Shown: piece after piece, positions 11,346-23,900 of the stretch
How the letters are laid out: each line of letters starts with the position of its first letter
Numbering within the stretch: the first letter of the stretch is position 1
Source: Valencia hispanica
Lineage: Eukaryota; Chordata; Actinopteri; Cyprinodontiformes; Valenciidae
NCBI GenBank assembly: GCA_963556495.2
Contig: OY747710.1
Span: 15,883,500 to 15,947,499, forward strand
Direction: 5' to 3'
DNA length: 64,000 nucleotides
Position numbers and translations under genes: made by a program
Notes under the pieces: model-generated
What the model was told of the DNA's origin: nothing
Database searches by the model: none
Seen by the model: only the letters and a program-made list of their open reading frames with translations

Positions 11346-12934
11346 TTCAGGCTAGGGTTGTCTAACCTCCCTTTATATACAACATCCTACTAAATTTAGA
11401 ATTTTATTAAAACAGGTTTGTTTAACATTTTCGAAATTTCACGAACAACTCATTATCCTGTCCACATATTTTATAAAAACATAGTGGTAACTGATTAAAA
11501 AATCCATTAAAAAGCACATAGTTTGGGTCTGTAGGTGGAGAGCTGGTAAGATGAAAATAAACGTAGACAATTGCAAAAGTACAGGCATGAGTGGGACGAC
11601 TCAAATCTGTGTCTATAGTATGAACATTGCAAATCGGTTTAAGAGGAAATTAACTTTGTGTGGGGCACAGTGAACTACCAGAGAACTCAGGAACCAAAGA
11701 CCTGCTTCACAGTTAGGATCTTCTGATGATAACTGTGGGTGGCTGGATAACTGTGGGTTTGTGGGGGGGCAGACGGACGGACGGATGGATGGATGGATGG
11801 ATGGATGGACTCTCTAGGTCAATCCTCCCAGTGGTTAAGATGTGACAAATTTAATTGGAATCAGTAAAAATGTTGACCGTATGCCAATATGATCATATGA
11901 GAAAATAAATCCAGCTTTTCCTTCAAAATTATTTCCTCCAGGAAAGTTTTTAATGCATGACAACAAACTGAAAATAACTGTTGCTCATTATGAAAAGAGT
12001 TGAAGTTAATCAGTAAGAAAAGCCCCAGCAGACAAGAGTTGTAATGAGATTGGAGGAACGGAGTGCAAAGAGAGGGTGAGGATAAAGTGTAAAGGATAAA
12101 ATGCAGTCTCAGTGGGAGAGATGAAGGAGGAGGAAGGAGCAAGGAGGGAGGGTAAGGTTCGTCTCTGAATCCTGAGGATGAGACGAGGCGAGGCAAGATG
12201 AGAAAGATTAGATTTGGGTTATCTGTGTGGCCTGGCGTAGATCTCCGCTTTAGTTGGTGATATCAGCTTGCTGTCTGTCGAACGAGAGAGGAAGGGGAGA
12301 AGAGGAGCTCCTGATGGCAGAGCCAGGCTTCAAAGCATCAAAGGCTCTACGATGTGAAGGATGTGGGCACTGTGATGGTATGCATGTGGGGAACCACAGC
12401 GAGTATGTGCTGAGGTCTGAGAGAGATGGATATATGCCTGAGGGTTTGCTGTAAATTAAGATGCCACGTTACACGCATCCCAAGGTTAATGTTTGTTGCA
12501 TGAATCTTTCATTGGAGACAGCAGAAAGTTATTATCTTGTCGCGGCAGACAACAAATAAGAAGGCAGGGGCTGTCATACAGACGCTGACTATAACTGCAC
12601 GCCTCACTCAAGGGAAAATTTACTGCTAATGACAAAAGCTTTGTGGAAGCTAAACTCCTTACATTGAAGGAATAAAAGCTTAAATTATCAACATAGGCAC
12701 TCCAGAGTCTAAAAGAAAAGGCAATTTAGCTTAGCGTAATATACAAGCTATTAACAGTACATGTCTTCAATTCAGTTTAACTCAAATTTGACTCATCCTC
12801 CAGGAAATAAGACACTTCTGAAACTCAGCTTTACTAGCTTTTAAGGAAGAGAAAGTGAAAGCAAAAGCTCACTTGAACATTATAAATTGCAAGTTTAAAA
12901 GCCAACAATAAAATAATGCCTCCTCACAGATTTG
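11346..12934. other. No gene recognised; simple repeats only
   Basis: No domain is recognisable in any frame. The interval holds a GGAC/GGAT microsatellite (11773-11810) and a purine-rich tract (about 12110-12160, GGAGGAGGAAGG type) that could form a polypurine structure but looks like ordinary low-complexity DNA. Confidence 0.55.
11773..11810. repeat. (GGAC)/(GGAT) microsatellite
   Basis: Three GGAC units followed by about six GGAT units, preceded by a short G run. Confidence 0.9.
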
Positions 12935-14060
12935 TTGGGGATTTCGTTTTCTTATCACACTTAGATGTTTCGGATGAACCAACACATTTTAATATTAGAC
13001 AGAAACATCCCGAGTAAATACAAAAAAGCAGTTTTTAAATGGTGATTTCACAGATTTAAAGGGAAAGAAACTATCCAAACCAACTTGGTCCAACCTGAAA
13101 TCATATTACCTTGTACCCCATAAATCATAAAAGTATTAACCACAGTATTTTGGTGCAATTTCAACAACCACACTAATGTTTGACTTTTGCCTGACCTTGG
13201 GAATCACATAAATCATAGAACCTGACAGAATGAAGTAGACTAAAAGATCTCAAAGAGCACTATATGAACACAAAGTTATTGACATTTAGAAGTATGGAAA
13301 GAGCTACAGTTAAACCTTTTCAAGGTTTTGTATGTTAAGGTAACTATAGTGACAGCCATTATCCACAAGTGTAGAAAAGTTGGAACAGAGGTGAACCTTC
13401 CCGGGGTTGATGGGCTTACTAAAATTACTGTCATTGATGAGTCATTCAGGGGATCACAAAGGAACCAAGAACAACATCTAAAGCACTGCAGACCTTACTT
13501 GCCTCAGCTAAAGAAAGGTTCAATACTAACAAATACTGGACACACGTGACCATAGAGAACACAAAGGTCCGTCTCATGTTTGCTAAAAAAACATCTTGTT
13601 TCAAGAATCGGGCCCGTTGAATCCAAGACTCATTCTTACTGATGAGATAAAAGTGATTGTTTTTGTGTGGAAGTTTTACATTAAATGTTGTGCGTCCTTT
13701 TACATCTAGCATGAAACCGGCTGGAAAAAAACTATGCCAACAGTCAAACAGGGTGGTAGAGTGTTGGTCTGGCGCTGCTTTTCTGCTTTAGTACCTGGAG
13801 TACTTGCAGTAATTGATGGAACCATGAACTCTGCTCTCAAGCAGAAAGTCCCGGAAGAGGATGTCCATCAGTTTGTGACTGTACGTTGAGCACACTTAGG
13901 TTATCCAGCAGGTCAATGATCCACAACACAACAGCAAGTGCCTCTAAATAGCTAAAACCAACAAAATGAAGGATTGGAGTCACCTAGGTCAAGATCTTGA
14001 CCAAAATGATTACATTGACTTCTTTCTTTGCTTGTTTATGAGCTGGCTGTATTTAGTTAT
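12935..14060 (+). mobile_element. Old Tc1-like element, decayed, sense strand
   Basis: The left end (about 12950-13120) resembles the long inverted repeat of a common fish Tc1 family (CACACTTAGATGTTTCGGAT, then AGCAGTTTTTAAATGG). From about 13230 a decayed transposase follows on the plus strand. A helix region reads VTIVTAIIHK (13337 on), then an ENLPRSGRP-like hook. A stretch near 13635 reads like TDE-type sequence but is frameshifted. A GGRVLVWRCFSA-like block (near 13755) and VIDGTMNSAL (near 13810) lead to a Q-VNDPQH form of the second Asp box near 13910, so catalytic residues are partly retained. Many stops and shifts are present. The right end is not recognisable. This appears to be the same family as the fragments at 55505-55858 and 57620-58255. 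Confidence 0.7.
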
Positions 14061-14249
14061 TCTGTGTAATGTATTTATGGCTGAAAGATTATGGTGTTTG
14101 TATGCTGTGACAAAAGTAGGAATCTAACTATGGGTTTGATACATTTCAGCTATCCTCAATATAAATATTGGGTTAGGCTCTACCAGCTCTTTTATAAGGG
14201 AAGAAAAATATTTATTGAGGTTTGCCAATAAAACAGGATTTTTCCTTAA

Positions 14250-14611
14250 AGACCCACTCCAATGAAAATCATGTTTTTCTAGGTGTTAACATGTTCTTGT
14301 GGCATTTTTCTGATGCTAAAGGACAAATCTTGAGAAAATTAACGTCAAAGTTGTATTTTTGAGTATTTCTGCATTCAAATGGCTTTGAGTCAGTAGCAGA
14401 CGTTAAAATGCGGGGGGGAGGGGGGTCTCCGTGCCAACGGTTCCGCCCACAATGCATAGGCGAATTGCTAATGAGCTACTGCAGCTCTGCTGAAGCAAAG
14501 TCCCAGAAAACGGCACAGGTTTTGTAATTTTGGCTAAAAACGGCATAATCATAATTTAAAGACCTCTGAGAATGTTTAAAAAATAGCTCAAAATATGACC
14601 GGAGTGGGACT
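14250..14611. mobile_element. TTAA-flanked MITE (362 bp)
   Basis: The terminal inverted repeats are AGACCCACTCC (14250-14260) and its near-complement GGAGTGGGACT (14601-14611), 10 of 11 matching. They are flanked on each side by TTAA (14246-14249 and 14612-14615). A TTAA target duplication is characteristic of piggyBac- and Kolobok-type transposons. There is no transposase inside; the open frame at 14269-14457 looks incidental. The superfamily choice between piggyBac and Kolobok cannot be made from the ends alone. Confidence 0.8.
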
Positions 14612-14615
14612 TTAA

Positions 14616-16094
14616 AGTCGTCGCTAAGATATGTTATCAAGAATTGTTATAAAGATTATTAAAGAAAGACGATAACGTAAGCTCTTTAATCAGGACTCAT
14701 TGGATCAGAAAGCATTGTTTTAGTTTATCTGCAGTCATGACAATTTTAACTACGCAGAGGCTCGTAAAACCGGCTTCAGGCAAAATGCCTTGTATTATTG
14801 TTTTGCAAAATATAAGCAGACCGTAGGATGCAATGATGTTAGTAAGATCAAAAACAAAGCAAACAATTCTATTGTCTGTAAACATCTGGGCTAACAGTTA
14901 ACACAGGGAGGCTTTCTACATGTAATGAAAACAACATATTCAAGAAAGATTCCTTGTGCAAATATAAAGTCCAAAATAAAACAATATTTAACACTTGGTA
15001 CGTTTTGATAGTGAACGTTCTATTTGTGCAGTTATCACTTTGGGTTTGCAAGGCAATATCTATGATAAATGGTACGCTGTTTCTCCTGTGGAAGAAAACC
15101 TCAGGGGTGCATGATACTTTAAAAACACAACATTTAAAACACTGAAGAATTACAGATCTGTCTTCATCTTTGAGATAGTGTTGAAGTTTGGGAACCTTAA
15201 GACAAAAGGACTATCTTCACATGTTAGATTCAAAAAAACACCAGCACCAAATGACAAGGTATTCCTTAAGTTAAATATTAGTTATTCAGTTCTTATGTTC
15301 TTTTTTATAATTTACTTACAATAGGTCCTACATTTAAATCATAAGCATTTTAAAAATGTTTTAAGTTTCACTTACTGCAACAAAGAGAAACCTTGTTCGG
15401 CACTGCTTGTTCCACTGTCACCAAAGCAGAAGGGTCAGAATACAAAGCTCACAGCTTAAAAGAACAGGTTCACGCAGGGGTTGTTTTGAGCTTCACTGTT
15501 AACCCTGAGGAGGTTCTATTAAATTCAAGTGGACCTTGAATTTAATAGAACGACAGATGGTTTTTCGGCTGCACACATTTAATTTAAAAAGAGATTGTTC
15601 TCATTCTTCTTTGGATAGCATAATGACATTGTGCTTGGCCTTACACAGTAAATCACATACCTCTCCACCCGATGAAGATACTGCTGAAGGTTTCTAACAG
15701 GGAAAACCTGTCCAGTCAGGCATCGTAATTTCACTACACTGAGGATCTTTCCCTTAGAAAATGTTGTAACTTGTGCAAAGAAATATCAATATCATTAATG
15801 TCCTCAAAGGGCCGGTCTACAGATGTGCTTCAGCTTATTAATTATCCAGGACTTGACAGTCCTACATGCTTGAATAGAAGACAACTAAACTTCAGACAAG
15901 TGAAATCTCCAGAAACAAAAATATAGGTCCATTGGCTGTCTATTCAAACACATTTTAAAATGCTCAACCATCTTTGAGCAACAAATCTAAAACAGTACTA
16001 CCGTAACAGGACTGTTGAGCAATAGATTATTTATTCTGAGGAACAGAGACACATGACAAATGTTATGTGAGCAGCAGTCATGACGTTTTTCTAC
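14616..16094. other. No gene recognised; one perfect hairpin
   Basis: No coding or transposon homology seen. The only structure is the 17-bp inverted repeat at 15513-15551, listed separately. Confidence 0.5.
15513..15551. repeat. Perfect 17-bp inverted repeat (hairpin)
   Basis: GTTCTATTAAATTCAAG (15513-15529) is followed, after a 5-base TGGAC spacer, by its exact reverse complement (15535-15551). No poly-U run follows and no known non-coding RNA matches it by eye. Confidence 0.9.
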
Positions 16095-16757
16095 AATCTT
16101 TTAGATATTCAGAACAGTGGCGTACCCAGAAATTGCTTTTTAGATGGGCCTAACAAAAAAATGGGTGTGCCATATAAATATTATTGAAATTAAGTTTATT
16201 TGTAAGTTCGACTGTTGCTTCAACAGATATGTGTCTGCATCCACCAGAAACTGACAGAAAGTTTTTTTTTTACAGAAACAGCTTAGAACAAAGCATCAAG
16301 GCCAAATAAATCATATTACAGCTGTAGCCTAACACAGGTAGCTCATATCAGCTCTCTGACATCAGCAATTGTTAATTTTAGGTGGTAGTTAAGCATTATT
16401 GGGCTTCACACACCGTTGAGACAATGTGCTGGTTTCCCTTGTCGCATCAGATCAGCATCAGCTGATTGCAAGACTCTACAAAGTGTAAACATAACAATAT
16501 GGCCACTCTCAGATACCCAATGTTTTATTTGATTGCCTGAAGAGCTAATATTGAAGCGGATTAGCCTGTAGATGTGGAAAGATTTAGAAGCTGTTAATTA
16601 TGTTGCTGCATCGCGCCGTTTTAGCTAACAGGATGTCACACCAGAAGTTAAACGGGGCAGGGTCATCTGGGCTCTGTGAGCTTAGGGATTGGTCAGCTAT
16701 TCCCAAGGGACTATGGGAAATGTAGTAGCAACATGTTTCAAAGAAGACTCCTTAAAC
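16095..16757. other. Possible hAT-like end, otherwise unannotated
   Basis: The motif CAGTGGCGTACCCAG near 16117 resembles the CAGTGGCGTA ends of hAT-type elements. No matching inverted end was found before 16758. A GGGACTATGGGAAATGTAGT phrase near 16707 is also repeat-like. No coding content. Confidence 0.3.
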
Positions 16758-17072
16758 CAGTGTTTCTCAAACTTTTTTTTATCATTCCCCACTTTGGGCA
16801 AAGGAGCATACACAAGCCCCCCATGCTTTTATCGCCCCAACAGAATGGTGACCACGCCTGATTTTTAAAGTGTTTTATTTATTTAAATAGCCGAGTTAGT
16901 CTACCAGTTTTTAAGGGTATAAATTAGTTGGAAAAAGGGGTTGCGCACTGGTATAAAACCGGCTCAGAAATATATGCTGTCAGTAGTTGCTACATGTAGA
17001 TCTTCAGCTCACAGTTGGAGAAAATAAAAGCTGTAGTTTTATCAAATTTACAAAGCTTTTAAAAGTACAAAA

Positions 17073-17076
<4 letters not shown>

Positions 17077-17145
<69 letters not shown>

Positions 17146-17146
17146 A
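17077..17146. repeat. (AAAT)n microsatellite
   Basis: About 17 units of AAAT inside the hAT-like element. Confidence 0.95.
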
Positions 17147-17522
17147 GAGCAAGATAGTCATCCCTGTATTTCCTCCGTGGTTGACCGTATGACTTCTCTT
17201 ACTCTGAAACGTTCCCTGATCTTTTTAGATATTTGTTCATTTTGTAGATGGAATCTCTGATAATGCGGCTACTTCAGCTTGTTTTGTTCTGCTGCGATAT
17301 ATTCCAACGTCAAACTCCCAGCCCGATGTTCCAGGTCCCGGTTCTGATTACAATGATGATCACAAATGCTAATTCATTTCAGTGTGTTTAATTTTGGGGG
17401 GGGGGGAGCTGGTTGATTTAATTTACAGTGCAGTGAAACATTCACAACGACAGAATCTAGGGGGAAAAAAGGATTTAAATCCCATTGATGTAGCGCCCCA
17501 CCTGCAATACCTCTGCGCCCAA

Positions 17523-17554
17523 CTCAAACTATGGGGCTCGCCCCATAGTTTGAG
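17523..17554. repeat. 15-bp perfect palindrome at hAT right end
   Basis: CTCAAACTATGGGGC, a TC spacer, then the exact reverse complement. The outer part repeats the terminal inverted-repeat bases (CTCAAACT), so the element end is effectively doubled in inverted orientation. Confidence 0.9.
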
Positions 17555-17570
17555 GAACACTGCCTTAAAC

Positions 17571-20049
<2,479 letters not shown>

Positions 20050-20480
20050 CCGACAACATAAACAACAATGAAGCCTGCTGACACTTCATCACAGGACGAG
20101 CGCTCAGAGTTGTGACCTATCAAAGCAACTGGAATATCTTTGGGCTGGCAATTCGGAGTTGTATATTTCTACAAGATGGTGACTAATGGTGTCTGATATT
20201 TCCAAGAACAACCGTGCCTCCCTCCACATGAAAGGCTCCCGGGGTCATCTGAGGGACTCCTGTCTTGCAATAAATTCCATAGCTCATAGATATTGCATGG
20301 GCCTTCGGTCTTTTGATGCTAATTAAATGTTACTGCTCAGTAACTGCCAAGATAAAGAGGAACAGCAAGAGCAGAGGGAAGCAACTGCCTGGGATAATTA
20401 ATTTGCTGTTCGTCTCTATAGATGTCAAATATTCCTCTTTGTTTATAAATAAAAGTTTATGAATAACAACCAAATCTTAT
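20050..20480. promoter_or_regulatory. Candidate conserved non-coding element
   Basis: A 430-bp complex stretch with no coding frame and no transposon resemblance. It has dense homeodomain-type cores (TGCTAATTAAATG near 20317, GATAATTAATTTGC near 20394) and a forkhead-like TTGTTTATAAA near 20440. This texture is typical of enhancers near developmental genes. It is an inference only. Confidence 0.3.
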
Positions 20481-21046
20481 CTTTGGATACTGAAGACCAG
20501 TTAATGATATATGGTTTGTAATTTAGACACATCCGCTCCAGAATCCTAATGCAACACAATCAGAAAAAAAATCCTCTTTTTAAAACTGACATGTCTAATG
20601 GGTATCAAACCAGGCACAGGTACTTTTATGTTAACAGCTCATTAAAGGTGTTTCCTCATCCTGAAGTGGAAATGAGAAGGACACGTGTGCTGGGAGAATT
20701 TTTAATGGCTGGAATTAAGAACAAAAAACTATTTTCTATGAATAAATACAAATTTAGGCTAATTTATGATTGTTGAGTTTGTTAAATTATGACCTGAAAG
20801 TACCAATTTTAGCTGATTACAATCGCTGCAACAACTATCAGTAAAACATGTTTAATTTAGTTAACAAATTAGGAATTTAAATGTATCGAGAAAAAAATCT
20901 TTACAGTAAAAGAAATCAATGATTTTTTAAACCAGCAAAAGTACAAATCAGTTTCTTTCTGCATCCATTAAAACCTAGAAATACAGTAAAATCATCCAGG
21001 TATATAAAATTATAGCATTTCTCATTCACTACATTATAAAGCTAGG
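20481..21046. other. No gene recognised
   Basis: AT-rich; the open frame at 20549-20776 has no recognisable domain. Confidence 0.5.
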
Positions 21047-21920
21047 GAATTTTATTTGTATAGCACACTTTCAACAACAAGGTAATTCAAGGTGCTTTAC
21101 ATGATTATGGGGTTGTAAAAGAAATGTCTGTTTATTCTTATTGTTTCACTGATTTGTTTCATTTCATAAAATGGGTTTATTCAGTTAAAGATATGTATTT
21201 CAGAGTTACTTGTGTGCTGACTTCTCAGCTCCTGCATCCGGAACTGTTTTTATCAATTGAGAGTTATCTTCTGACCTTGGAGATGTTCAGCTCCTGCCGC
21301 TGCATGGAAAACCCTAATAAGGAGTTGTTTTCTCGTTAGACACTAACTGAGGAACCAGGGTTAATCGGTTTGTGAGGATGGGAGGGGGTGGTTCAGGTGT
21401 ATGACTTACAGATATATACTCATGTCTTTGTAATAACTGTAGAGTCTCTTTTGACTTCTCCTTGCTGCAAGTAATAAACTTTGTTGAAACCAGCTGATCG
21501 TTTTAATCTCATCAGAACTCCTCAGAATTTCCACCACAGGGTTAAAAAAAATAGCAGTAAAACACAGACAAAGCAAATAAAGTAAAAACAGCATTAAAGC
21601 AAGGACCCTACTCAAAACATGATAAATCAAAGCATTACTCAAAGGCAGCTCTAAACAGATGTGTTTTTAGTTGTGATTTAAACGAACTCAGTGTTTCAGC
21701 AGCTTTGCAGTTTTCTGGAAGTTTGTTCCAGATTAGAGGAGCATAGAAACTGAAAGCTGCTTCTCCATGTTTGATTCTAATTCTAGGGATGTTGAGTAGA
21801 CTGGAATTAGAGGACCTGAGTAGTCTGTTGGGTTGGTATAATAACAGTAGATCTTCAATATACTTTGGTGCTAAGCCATTCAATGATTTATGAACTAGTA
21901 AAAGTAAAAGAATAATTAAA
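21047..21920 (-). mobile_element. L2 LINE 3' fragment, split by a solo LTR
   Basis: On the minus strand the end of L2 ORF2 runs from about 21918 to 21635. It has the usual C-terminal motifs: [38 protein letters not shown] and LKTHLFRAAFE before the stop. A 3' UTR follows, ending near 21047 in the antisense of CACCTTGAATTACC and AATAAAATT. The 3' UTR is interrupted by a 425-bp LTR (21114-21538). The reverse transcriptase catalytic core and everything upstream are missing, as in ordinary 5'-truncated copies. Confidence 0.85.
21114..21538 (+). mobile_element. Solo LTR (425 bp) inside L2 fragment
   Basis: The insert begins TGTAAAAG and ends CCACCACA, with GGGT at 21110-21113 and again at 21539-21542 (4-bp target duplication). 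The interrupted L2 3' UTR resumes correctly: the same L2 region at 57070-57105 in this window lacks the insert. Inside are a TATA-like TATATACT (about 21411) and an AATAAA (about 21474) placed as in a retroelement LTR read on the plus strand. No gag, pol or partner LTR is nearby, so it is the product of LTR-LTR recombination or a lone remnant. Confidence 0.8.
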
Positions 21921-22750
21921 GCTAACCAACTTGTTTATTCTTTTTACACCTGGAAATGTAATGTGCACCATATTGGTTGTGCACAGTAGAAAACAAATAT
22001 TTCATAGTTGCAATATAAATGAATTGCATCCCGTCCCACTGGAAGTGGATGTCCACAACTGACACAGATGACAGTAGATCTGTCACGATGAAAAAAAATT
22101 TGGATAGTAAATTGCCCCAGAAAATAATGTAATAAACAATAATATTGTTGTTTTGAGACCATTGTCAACTAATGTAATAATAACAAATGTGCATCCTCTG
22201 AAAAATCAATAAACTTATTTTAACTTTAAGAATTTTAAGATTATAAATAATTCTTAAGGAACATTTAACACTGCAACTGGAAGACATTTTTAATAACTAA
22301 TATAAATTAAAATAACAACCGAAACAACGAAAAAATATATGAATGAACTCTGTAAACAAGATTGCCCTTTAAAAAAATATCACTAGGCTCAGTTAAGTTC
22401 TTGAGAGTTTAAATGATACACAAATACACAAGGACACAACTGTAGAAGTTATCTGCATTTCTTGGTTGATCTTCAGACTGTTTAAGTGCATTTTGCAGAT
22501 TTAACTTAAATAAAATAAACTTCAAAAGGAAAAATATCATGCAAAACCCATTTGATGATATGCTGTTCTCTTGTCAAAAACATATGGGTAAATACTATTT
22601 GAATTCAAGTTTACCTATCAAAGTGTCAACCGCAGCCCCCATTGAGTTGCTAAACACTGAAATTTTAAGTTTTTGTTTTTACTTAAGTTATTTCAACTTT
22701 TGCCAGAAGAGGGAGCTGCATGTAAGGTGACTAGTACTATTCCTTGTGTA
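21921..22750. other. No gene recognised
   Basis: AT-rich interval with the open frame 21944-22168 (minus) not recognised. A GTCACGATGAAAA patch near 22081 is repeat-like. It may include the decayed body of the hAT-like element whose 5' end follows, but I see no transposase motifs. Confidence 0.4.
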
Positions 22751-22903
22751 TCAGAACAACTTCTCCTCATCCTTATTTAAATCATCGAAGGTTTTACCGC
22801 ATAGCTTACATTTAGCATGTCTTGAGTCTGCATCCTTGTCTAGCCAGCTTCGATATTTGTCTATAAAAAACCACGCATTATTGAAATTACATTTCCCTGG
22901 CAT
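22751..22903 (-). pseudogene. BED-finger-like transposase N-terminus (50 aa)
   Basis: A clean ATG-to-stop frame of 50 codons on the minus strand (ATG 22901-22903, TGA 22751-22753). It begins MPGKCNFNNAWF, then WLDKD and a C-x2-C pair in KCKLCGKTF. This layout (MPGKC start, aromatic residues, then CxxC) matches the N-terminus of hAT-type proteins with a BED zinc finger, a DNA-binding domain of transposases. The His pair that should close the finger is missing because the frame ends first. It is probably a first exon or a truncated remnant. Its location next to a hAT-like end supports this. No downstream hAT core was seen, so no function is expected. Confidence 0.55.
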
Positions 22904-23184
22904 TTTGAACTCTTCGTTTTAGCTTCCATGTGCTGATTCGCTTTGACATGAACTCCATGAGCTACATTTAAGGGCCAGAGGGAGGACTGTCACCAGCCTG
23001 ATTAAAAATGTATAAGTCTTCTATTTACTAATCAATTTCTTATTTATTTTGCATTACTTAAAAAAGTTTTAACATAGATTTTGTAAAATTTCTAAATTTT
23101 TTCAGGACCTACAACATTCCCAAACTTTTCAGGGACCTGGAAATTTGGTTTTCTTTCAGGTTTTTAATGACTGTACGAACCGTG
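22751..23184 (-). mobile_element. 5' end of an old hAT-like element (BED-type gene)
   Basis: The outer edge carries CTGTACGAACCGTG (23171-23184), which on the minus strand reads CACGGTTCGTACAG, close to the CAGGGTTCGTAC ends of a fish hAT family. Inside, on the minus strand, is a short BED-finger-like reading frame. The other end and the catalytic domain were not found, so this is a partial copy. Confidence 0.5.
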
Positions 23185-23701
23185 TTTTTTTCCATTCATT
23201 TTTGTTAGCCTATTTTCAATAAATCTGTCATCTATCCACAAGGGGGTGCTGCAGCATCCAACACACACCTACTTCCCATGGGCTATACAGAATTTCACCA
23301 ATATTTAAAAAGAATGGAAACATAATTTATTATTTGCACATCTAGTGTCGTTCACATCTAACTAGCCGTCCTTTAGTCTATTCTCTGTGCAGGAAACGGA
23401 TTCATACGTTAAATGTGAAATTTCGAATAGAAGGATAATTTGTTTAACACAGCGGACACGCACGCAACCTAGCTGCAGAAAGAGCTCCAGTTCCCATTGT
23501 TATTATTTGCGGTTATCTTGCATATGCAGTATTGGTAGCTATGTTAGTCTGTTTGTTCACCTTACTTGATATGGAGTGATCGCTGCAGATTGTTGCATTT
23601 TTAATCATCAATCCAATCGCTTCTTCTGATAGCTTGTGACCAAAGACGTTTTTTGCGTGCCTTGAAAGGGGTGCGAGTCGATGGAGTTTTTATCAAAGTA
23701 A
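23185..23701. other. No gene recognised
   Basis: Unannotated interval between the hAT-like end and the L2 tail. The open frame 23387-23569 has no recognisable domain. Confidence 0.5.
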
Positions 23702-23900
23702 GGCAAAGCAAGGCAAGGCAAGTTTATTTGTATAGCACAATTCATGTTACAAGACAATTCAGTGCTTTACATAAAACATCAAAAGCATTACAGCAGGGTG
23801 CAGAAAGAGCAAAAGTACAGGAATAAAAACCATGATTTAAAAAAAAAGAAAAAAAAAATCTTAAAAGAAGCCGTGCAGATTTAAAACTTAGAATAAAAAT

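Larger units (their letters stand above)
16758..17562. mobile_element. hAT-like non-autonomous transposon (805 bp)
   Basis: The element starts CAGTGTTTCTCAAACT and ends AGTTTGAGGAACACTG; these are inverted repeats with one mismatch in 16. It is flanked by a perfect 8-bp direct repeat, CCTTAAAC, at 16750-16757 and 17563-17570. An 8-bp duplication with CAGTG ends is the hAT signature. The interior has no transposase. It carries an (AAAT)n microsatellite, a G10 run and, near the right end, a 15-bp perfect palindrome arm pair (17523-17554). The exact duplication suggests a fairly recent insertion. Confidence 0.92.
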
